From NCBI GenBank assembly GCA_003535395.1, contig DOHE01000066.1, positions 1 through 7,604 on the forward strand: a stretch of DNA of 7,604 nt. The letters are read 5' to 3'. Shown piece after piece: positions 1 through 4,337 of this stretch. How positions within the stretch are numbered: position 1 is the stretch's first letter; every line of letters starts with the position of its first letter. Both the position numbers and the translations under genes were made by a program. Under the pieces are notes generated by a model. The model worked only from the letters and a program-made list of their open reading frames with translations. It was not told the DNA's origin and ran no database searches. This DNA is from Clostridiales bacterium (GTDB taxonomy: Bacteria; Bacillota; Clostridia; UBA8921).

Positions 1-1125
1 CTTGTGGAACATGAAGCGGATGCCGTGCCACTCGTTCATTTTCCAGGCGGTGACCATCAGCACCCCCGCCAGCGCGGATAATGGAATCCTGGACATCACC
101 GGCCCCAGCGCAAACATGGAGAGCAGCAACCCTACCGCATGAAGTATGCTTGTAAGCCTCGTCTGTCCCCCCGACTTAATGGCCACGCTGGTTCGTGCGA
201 TGGCCGCCGTCGCCGGCACACCCCCGAAAAATGGGATAATGATATTCCCGATCCCCTGCGCCACCAGCTCCCGGTCCGCATTCAGCTTCTCATTTTTCAT
301 CTTCCCGCCTGTCGCCCCGCACAGCAGACTCTCGATCATGCAAAGCGCCGCGATGCTGATGGCTGGGACGGTAAGCTGGCGGATATTATCCAGGGTAAGG
401 GCTCCCAGGGTCAGCCGGTTTGTGAGCAGCAGCGTCCGGGGGATGTCGCCCACCGTCGCTACCGGCAGCTGAAAGATCCAGTTGATCCCCAGCGCAACGA
501 TAATGCCCGCCAGTGACGCCGGGAACCGTTCCCGCCATTTCTTTGGCCACGCCGCCATGAGCACGATCACCAGCAGGCTGATGCCCACCGCATGCAGGTT
601 GGGCGAAAAGCCCAGTTCCCGGTATGACAGCAGTTTTTGTATGTAGGATTCGCCCTCCGACACGGTGCCGAAGAAGTTGTCGATCTGTCCCATCGCCAGC
701 AGTACCGCGATCCCGGAGGTGAAGCCGGTGATCACGTGGGAGGGGATGTAGGATACCAGCTTTCCGAAGCGGAACGCCGCTGCCGCCAGCAGCAGCACCC
801 CCGACAGGAATCCGGCCGTCAGCACTCCCTGCAGCCCGTGCCTTGCCGAAATCTCCAGCAGGATGGCCACCATGGCGCCCGTCGGCCCCGAGATCTGGAA
901 CGACGCCCCCGACAGCCCTCCGATGATGAGCCCCGCCAATATCGCCGTCACCAGCCCCGCCGCCGCATCCGCCCCCGAGCCCACCCCGAAGGCCAGTGCC
1001 AGCGGCAGCGCCACCGCCGCCACCGTCAACCCTGCCATGAGATCCTTTACATACTTCTCCCTGCCGTACCCCCGAAACTCCTTCTTCAGGTCCTGCGCGA
1101 ACTCCTGCATGATCCGGACTGCCAA
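1..1125 (-). CDS. SulP-family anion permease, N-terminal part (3' end beyond window)
   Basis: An integral membrane secondary transporter of the SulP (SLC26-like) family, whose members move sulfate, bicarbonate or C4-dicarboxylates; the substrate here cannot be told. The reverse complement translates without a break from the ATG at 1110 to the left edge (370 codons). Seen in it: an early GLTVAAVALPLALAFGVG segment, ISGPTGAM, then SYIPSHVITGFTSGIAVL, and the strong family block ADRELVAQGIGNI followed by FFGGVPATAAIARTS and SGGQTR near residues 260-310. Many hydrophobic segments alternate with short loops. The usual C-terminal STAS domain would lie left of base 1. Start choice: a TTG at 1125 sits 8 nt after a GAGGGGG ribosome binding site, while the ATG at 1110 has no good site, so I prefer TTG (375 visible codons); ATG 1110 is the alternative. 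It diverges from the URO-D-type gene. Confidence 0.92.
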   Translation of the reverse strand, partial: MAVRIMQEFAQDLKKEFRGYGREKYVKDLMAGLTVAAVALPLALAFGVGSGADAAAGLVTAILAGLIIGGLSGASFQISGPTGAMVAILLEISARHGLQGVLTAGFLSGVLLLAAAAFRFGKLVSYIPSHVITGFTSGIAVLLAMGQIDNFFGTVSEGESYIQKLLSYRELGFSPNLHAVGISLLVIVLMAAWPKKWRERFPASLAGIIVALGINWIFQLPVATVGDIPRTLLLTNRLTLGALTLDNIRQLTVPAISIAALCMIESLLCGATGGKMKNEKLNADRELVAQGIGNIIIPFFGGVPATAAIARTSVAIKSGGQTRLTSILHAVGLLLSMFALGPVMSRIPLSALAGVLMVTAWKMNEWHGIRFMFHK

Positions 1126-1158
1126 ACCAGGTACCCCCTCTGGGCCAAGAATGCGGAC

Positions 1159-1187
1159 ATTATACCATGACTTTCCTCCACTATTAC
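1159..1187 (-). promoter_or_regulatory. Extended -10 promoter for the SulP gene
   Basis: On the minus strand a perfect TATAAT (1159-1164) is preceded by TGG, giving the extended -10 form TGnTATAAT. The hexamer 17 nt upstream, GTAATA (1182-1187), matches the -35 consensus only 3 of 6, which is common for extended -10 promoters. Transcription would begin near 1152, leaving a leader of roughly 27 nt before the TTG start. Its -35 region overlaps that of the divergent promoter. Confidence 0.6.
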
Positions 1188-1212
1188 CATTTTCGGGGGA
1201 ATGTGGTAGAAT
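1184..1212 (+). promoter_or_regulatory. Promoter for the URO-D-type gene
   Basis: TTACCA (1184-1189, 4 of 6 to TTGACA), a 17-nt spacer, and TAGAAT (1207-1212, 5 of 6 to TATAAT) preceded by TGG, so again an extended -10. Transcription would start near 1219 and give a leader of about 60 nt. Confidence 0.5.
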
Positions 1213-1241
1213 CCTTTTATAAAGCCTGTATCTGTAACCCA

Positions 1242-1263
1242 CAGCTTGGATAATGCAAGCCTG
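1242..1263 (+). promoter_or_regulatory. Inverted repeat in the leader of the URO-D-type gene
   Basis: CAGCTTG, a 7-nt loop (GATAATG), then CAAGCCTG: a 7-bp stem if one G/C is bulged, or 5 bp perfect (1244-1248 with 1256-1260). It ends directly before the purine-rich ribosome binding region (AAAGGATG, 1264-1271). It could be a 5'UTR hairpin or the half-sites of a regulator. There is no direct evidence of function. Confidence 0.3.
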
Positions 1264-1280
1264 AAAGGATGTGAACGATT

Positions 1281-2513
1281 ATGCCCGGTACGAAATCACG
1301 GGACAACATCAAGCGTCTGCAGGAGGAGATCCGTCGCCTCGAGGCCAGCCCGGAAAATGCCAGGAGAAAAAGCTGCTGGAAAATGCTCCCCCGCACCGCC
1401 AGGGATCAATGGCGGGGCGTTCCCCATCATGACGGGTCGTGGCTGAGCGGCTCAACGGCTGTGCCGGTAGCGGTAGATATGCAGCCGTCTTTCTGGGCGC
1501 GTAAATTTGGTTTCAGCTTGCGGGAATATTATCTGGATCCCGCTGTGTATCTGGAGAATTATCTGCGCCTGTCGGTGGAAAGGTTCACCCTGTTCCCCGA
1601 TGATATCTTTCTTGTGCGGCGCATCCCCATCTGGATCTCCTGCGGCTATGAAGGCAGTCTGTTTGGCCTCCGCGTGCACTTTTTCGATGACCGGGACCCC
1701 TGGCTGGATCATACTCCGGTCATCAACGACCTCAGCGACATCGACCGGATCGGGATGCCGCAGTTTGGCCCGGGACCGACAGCCAGCGGCATGATGCAGG
1801 ATGCTTTCCGCATGTATGAAGGGATACGGGAGTTGGTGGACAGCGATTTTGAGGTGCTGTTCCCCGAGTGGATCCGGGGTCCGTTTGGCGTTGCTGTTTA
1901 CATACGCGGGTTTGAACGGCTGCTCACCGATCTGGCCGAGGCTCCGGAAGATGCGGTCCGGGTCATTTCCTATGTGACTGAGGCGCGTAAAAAATGGTAT
2001 ATGGATCTGGCCGCTTACCTGGGTACGCCGGTGCCAAGGGGCAACCTTTTCAACGATGAGGTCAACTGTCCGTCTCTTTCTCCTTCCCTGTACAGGCAGT
2101 ATATTCTGCCTTTTGAACAGGACCTTTGCCGCTTTCACAATGGCCTGCATTACTGGCACAGCTGCGGGGATGTGACGCCGCTCCTCCCGGCGGTCGCAGA
2201 AATACCGGAAATCGATCTGTTTCATACCGGCCCTTGGACGGATGTCGCGACAGCCGCGCAGGTGTTTGGTGCACGTGCCCCCCTGGAAATCTGCATGAAT
2301 CCGCAAAAAGACGTGGTGGAGGCAACAGAAGAGGAGATGGCTCACAGGATCGACACGCTCCTTACCGCCTGTGCCCGGCAGGGTGCCGGCGGACTGACCT
2401 TCCGCCTGAGCGCCTTCAGCGCCGGCAATTCCATTGAGGAAGCGCAGGCACGGGCTCAACTTTGGTGTCACACGGCAAAATCCCGTGTGTTGACATACTC
2501 GCACCGCTTGTAG
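1281..2513 (+). CDS. URO-D/MtaA-family protein (putative cobamide-dependent methyltransferase)
   Basis: A 410-residue TIM-barrel protein of the uroporphyrinogen decarboxylase superfamily. Members that are not heme enzymes, such as MtaA/MtbA, carry methyl groups between a corrinoid protein and a thiol acceptor using a Zn site. Visible: an N-terminal charged, probably coiled-coil stretch (residues 5-30), NDEVNCPSLSPSLYRQYILP (258-277), HSCGDVTPLLP (293-303) with H293 and C295, and C338 in EICMNP. This H-x-C...C arrangement fits the Zn site of MtaA-like proteins rather than heme-pathway HemE, so methyl transfer is the better guess. No corrinoid protein or substrate-specific MtaB-type partner is in the window. 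The ATG at 1281 follows AAAGGA at about 11 nt spacing. The gene is divergent from the SulP permease. Family assignment is confident; the reaction is inferred. Confidence 0.88.
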   Translation: MPGTKSRDNIKRLQEEIRRLEASPENARRKSCWKMLPRTARDQWRGVPHHDGSWLSGSTAVPVAVDMQPSFWARKFGFSLREYYLDPAVYLENYLRLSVERFTLFPDDIFLVRRIPIWISCGYEGSLFGLRVHFFDDRDPWLDHTPVINDLSDIDRIGMPQFGPGPTASGMMQDAFRMYEGIRELVDSDFEVLFPEWIRGPFGVAVYIRGFERLLTDLAEAPEDAVRVISYVTEARKKWYMDLAAYLGTPVPRGNLFNDEVNCPSLSPSLYRQYILPFEQDLCRFHNGLHYWHSCGDVTPLLPAVAEIPEIDLFHTGPWTDVATAAQVFGARAPLEICMNPQKDVVEATEEEMAHRIDTLLTACARQGAGGLTFRLSAFSAGNSIEEAQARAQLWCHTAKSRVLTYSHRL

Positions 2514-2564
2514 AATAATTACGCTGGTAGATTAATTACACTGGTAGATTAATTACGCTGGTAG
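2514..2564 (+). repeat. Three tandem 17-bp direct repeats after the stop codon
   Basis: Copies at 2514-2530, 2531-2547 and 2548-2564 have the form ATTAATTAC(G/A)CTGGTAG. Copy 1 has an A for the second base and copy 2 an A for the central G; otherwise they are identical. The end of the preceding gene, CGCTTGTAG (2505-2513), resembles the unit's end CGCTGGTAG, so the gene's own stop codon may be the tail of a decayed fourth copy. The unit is AT-rich, unlike the gene before it. Confidence 0.9.
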
Positions 2565-2630
2565 TGAAAATTATTACTGTTTCTGTATATATAAAAAATT
2601 TATACTATCATTGTAAATATTGGGTAATTT

Positions 2631-2653
2631 AACCATTCATGGCTGGTTTTTTT
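2631..2653 (+). terminator. Possible weak intrinsic terminator of the URO-D-type gene
   Basis: AACCA (2631-2635) and TGGTT (2644-2648) form a 5-bp stem with an 8-nt loop, and a run of seven T (2647-2653) begins within the 3' arm. The layout is right for rho-independent termination, but the stem is short and only moderately GC-rich. Confidence 0.4.
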
Positions 2654-2809
2654 GAATACGGTCGTGGAGTAGTTTTTTCGTCCGCTGGGGGACTACAGGC
2701 CGGAACACTGCAGCCGTCCATAAGGAGTCATGGCATCGATCATCCGTCAGTACGACAGGAGGTTGTTACTGCAGTATATATTATAAAAAAACTGCCGTTA
2801 ATGCAATAG
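2639..2809 (+). CDS. Doubtful small ORF (56 aa)
   Basis: An ATG at 2639 opens a 56-codon frame ending at TAG 2807-2809; the protein starts MAGFFEYGRGVVFSSAGG and ends VYIIKKLPLMQ. It is not recognised. There is no ribosome binding site of note, its start lies inside the terminator-like hairpin, and no promoter was identified. It may be chance, or the remnant of something decayed. Listed only because it is the longest open frame I found in this gap. Confidence 0.12.
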   Translation: MAGFFEYGRGVVFSSAGGLQAGTLQPSIRSHGIDHPSVRQEVVTAVYIIKKLPLMQ

Positions 2810-2838
2810 TCAATTGAAAAAATTACGAAATCTTACGC

Positions 2839-3630
2839 TTAATATTCCAGCATTTCCCTCATTCGGGCACACACGGTGTCCACATCCATGGACAGCATGC
2901 ATTCGAAGGCCACAAATCCGTCGAACCCGGTCTCCCGGATCGCCCTGAACACATTCCGGTAATTGATTTCTCCGGTGCCCGGCTCTTGGCGCCCCGGCAC
3001 GTCTGCCACATGGAAATGCCCGATGCGGGAGATATGGGTGCGAATATTGTTGATCAGGTTGCCCTCCGTGATCTGCTGATGATATACATCATACAGAATC
3101 TGCACATTGGGGCTGGCGACTTCGTCCATGATCTCCACGGACTCTGCCATCGTGGACAGATAATACCCCTTGTGATTCACCAGCACATTCAGCGGCTCAA
3201 CCACAATCTTCATCCCCGCGGCTTCCACCAGCGGAGCTGCGGCTTTCAGCGCCTTTACGATGCTGTCATGCTGGCTGGCCCGCGGCTTCCCCTCCATTTC
3301 ATTCCCCGTCGTCACCACGATATTCTTCGTGCCCAGGGTCTTTGCCGCCTGGATGGTTTCCCGGAGCATTTCCAGAAACAGATCCCGGGCTTCTTCATTG
3401 ACAATGCCGCGCAGCGCGGACATGGCCTTTTGCTTTTCCGGATCCGTGGTCTGGGTCAGGATCGCAGAGACGGCGACGCCGGTTTTGTCGATCTCCCGGC
3501 GGACCCTGGCCAGGTCCAGCTTTGCCCAGATCAGCATCTCCATGGCTTTGAAGCCGCGCTTTGCCGCTTCATTGAACTTTTCGTACTCATCGCACTTGAA
3601 CCATCCGCTGTTGACTGCCACTGTAAACAT
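2839..3630 (-). CDS. Hydroxypyruvate isomerase-type TIM-barrel protein (sugar isomerase/epimerase family)
   Basis: A cytosolic xylose-isomerase-like TIM barrel of the AP-endonuclease-2 superfamily, closest in motifs to hydroxypyruvate isomerase (Hyi/OtnI group), which interconverts hydroxypyruvate or related 3-oxo-tetronate type compounds by metal-assisted isomerisation. Numbering from the longer ATG at 3648: VEPLN with E151, YDVYHQQ with D187, GHFHVADVPGR with H213, EPGTGEINY (222-230), and FEC with E249. These positions fit the family's Glu/Asp/Gln-or-His/Glu metal ligands; H213 stands where E. coli Hyi has Gln. Start choice: the ATG at 3630 lies 7 nt after GGGGG (3638-3642) and gives the family-like N-terminus MFTVAVNSGWF, 263 residues. 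ATGs at 3636 and 3648 are alternatives. It has its own promoter downstream of the RidA gene. The exact substrate is unknown. Confidence 0.88.
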   Translation of the reverse strand: MFTVAVNSGWFKCDEYEKFNEAAKRGFKAMEMLIWAKLDLARVRREIDKTGVAVSAILTQTTDPEKQKAMSALRGIVNEEARDLFLEMLRETIQAAKTLGTKNIVVTTGNEMEGKPRASQHDSIVKALKAAAPLVEAAGMKIVVEPLNVLVNHKGYYLSTMAESVEIMDEVASPNVQILYDVYHQQITEGNLINNIRTHISRIGHFHVADVPGRQEPGTGEINYRNVFRAIRETGFDGFVAFECMLSMDVDTVCARMREMLEY

Positions 3631-3677
3631 GTACATACCCCCATTCATAAATCATCCGGAGCCACATCTCCCGGCCG

Positions 3678-3716
3678 GGATGCCGGACCGGGATGCTGGG
3701 CTGGATGCCGGACCGG
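3678..3716. repeat. GC-rich short direct repeats in the isomerase leader
   Basis: GGATGCCGGACCGG occurs at 3678-3691 and again exactly at 3703-3716, with a degenerate middle unit GGATGCTGGGCT between them. The period is thus 12-13 bp over three units. On the transcribed (minus) strand the flanks CCGGGCCGG and CCGGCCGG can pair with one bulged base, so this part of the leader is probably folded. Confidence 0.7.
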
Positions 3717-3729
3717 CCCGGTTTGTTTC

Positions 3730-3758
3730 ATCATATTTTACGCGCGGGTGATGGACAA
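3730..3758 (-). promoter_or_regulatory. Promoter for the isomerase gene
   Basis: Minus strand: TTGTCC (3753-3758, 4 of 6 to TTGACA), exactly 17 nt, then TATGAT (3730-3735, 5 of 6 to TATAAT). Transcription would begin near 3723 and give a leader of about 90 nt to the ATG at 3630, crossing the GC-rich repeats. This suggests the isomerase can be expressed separately from the RidA-GRE operon. Confidence 0.6.
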
Positions 3759-3851
3759 GAAGAAATTCTTAGCGGGGTTAGCACAGAATTACCCAAACTA
3801 GCTGGCTAGGGGAGTGTGGAGGTTTTTCCAGCCAACCAGCGCGCAAGTCCG

Positions 3852-4316
3852 CTAGTACAGCTCGATCACGGCCTCGATTTCCACCGGGCTGTTTCCCGGC
3901 AGTGCCAGCACACCGACAGCTGCCCGGGCTGCCTTGCCTGCTTCCTCACCGAACAGGTCGATGAGCAGCCGGGAGGCACCGTTGAGGACCGCCGGCTGGT
4001 CGAAAAAGTCGCTGGTGCAGGCCACAAAGCCCAGGATCTTAACAAAGCGTTTGATGCGGCTTAAGTCCCCGATGGCGGCCTGGACAGCGGAAAGCAGGTT
4101 GAGCAGGGAGAGCCGGGCGGCTTCCTGCCCCTGTTCCACGGTCAGGTCCTTCCCCAGTTTGCCGATAAAAGCGGGCTTGCCGTCTTTCATCGGCAGGATG
4201 CCGGAGGTATAGAGGAGGTGTTCGGAAAATTCGCGCACCGGCGAATACAGCCCCAGCGCCGCCGGTGCTGTCGGCAGCTCGATTCCCAGCTGTTTCATTG
4301 TGTCATAAATATTCAT
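3852..4316 (-). CDS. RidA/YjgF/YER057c family protein
   Basis: A 154-residue cytosolic protein of the Rid family, small trimeric proteins that hydrolyse reactive enamine/imine intermediates or carry out related deaminations. The C-terminal signature RAAVGVLALPGNSPVEIEAV (131-150) places R131 and E146 fifteen residues apart, the same spacing as the key Arg105/Glu120 pair of E. coli RidA, so catalytic competence is plausible. It is longer than classic RidA (about 128 aa) and starts with an extra N-terminal segment, like the UK114_like_1 subgroup. The start is well supported: GGAGGTC (4324-4330) lies about 9 nt before the ATG. It follows the glycyl radical enzyme gene by 21 nt, so the two are almost certainly cotranscribed, which points to an enamine/imine-forming or nitrogen-containing step nearby. 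Family certain; substrate unknown. Confidence 0.93.
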   Translation of the reverse strand: MNIYDTMKQLGIELPTAPAALGLYSPVREFSEHLLYTSGILPMKDGKPAFIGKLGKDLTVEQGQEAARLSLLNLLSAVQAAIGDLSRIKRFVKILGFVACTSDFFDQPAVLNGASRLLIDLFGEEAGKAARAAVGVLALPGNSPVEIEAVIELY

Positions 4317-4337
4317 ATCAATTGACCTCCAAACAGT

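Larger units (their letters stand above)
2565..2838. other. AT-rich intergenic stretch without a convincing gene
   Basis: With the 17-bp repeats this makes a 325-bp gap between convergently transcribed genes. 2565-2635 is very AT-rich, while 2655-2760 returns to mixed composition. It holds a weak plus-strand terminator-like hairpin (2631-2653), a possible imperfect hairpin at 2684-2698 (GTCC/GGAC), an A-tract (2785-2791) that reads as a T-tract for the minus-strand gene, and two small ORFs. No tRNA, insertion-sequence end or CRISPR pattern was recognised. Confidence 0.6.

Noticed and set aside
139..1222. Several plus-strand frames over the SulP gene
   Set aside because: All are shadows of the continuous SulP translation on the minus strand.
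1452..2504. A 350-codon open frame on the minus strand antisense to the URO-D-type gene
   Set aside because: The sense strand holds clear URO-D/MtaA motifs, and the antisense product shows no domain.
2730..2786. An 18-codon ORF (starts MASIIRQYDRR) after AAGGAG
   Set aside because: The ribosome site is only 2 nt from the ATG, too close, and the peptide has no known match that I recognise; it is treated as chance.
2785..2804. Possible terminator for the isomerase gene before a seven-T run on the minus strand
   Set aside because: Only a 3-bp stem (TGC/GCA) can be drawn before the T run; too weak to call.
2986..3801. A 271-codon plus-strand frame opposite the isomerase and its leader
   Set aside because: It runs through the isomerase promoter and leader, and the protein looks like a reverse-strand translation; the minus strand matches the Hyi family.
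3759..3851. Possible terminator after the RidA gene (TGGCT/AGCCA pairing and the palindrome CTAGCCAGCTAG)
   Set aside because: The pairing is short with a long loop, and no T-tract follows on the minus strand.
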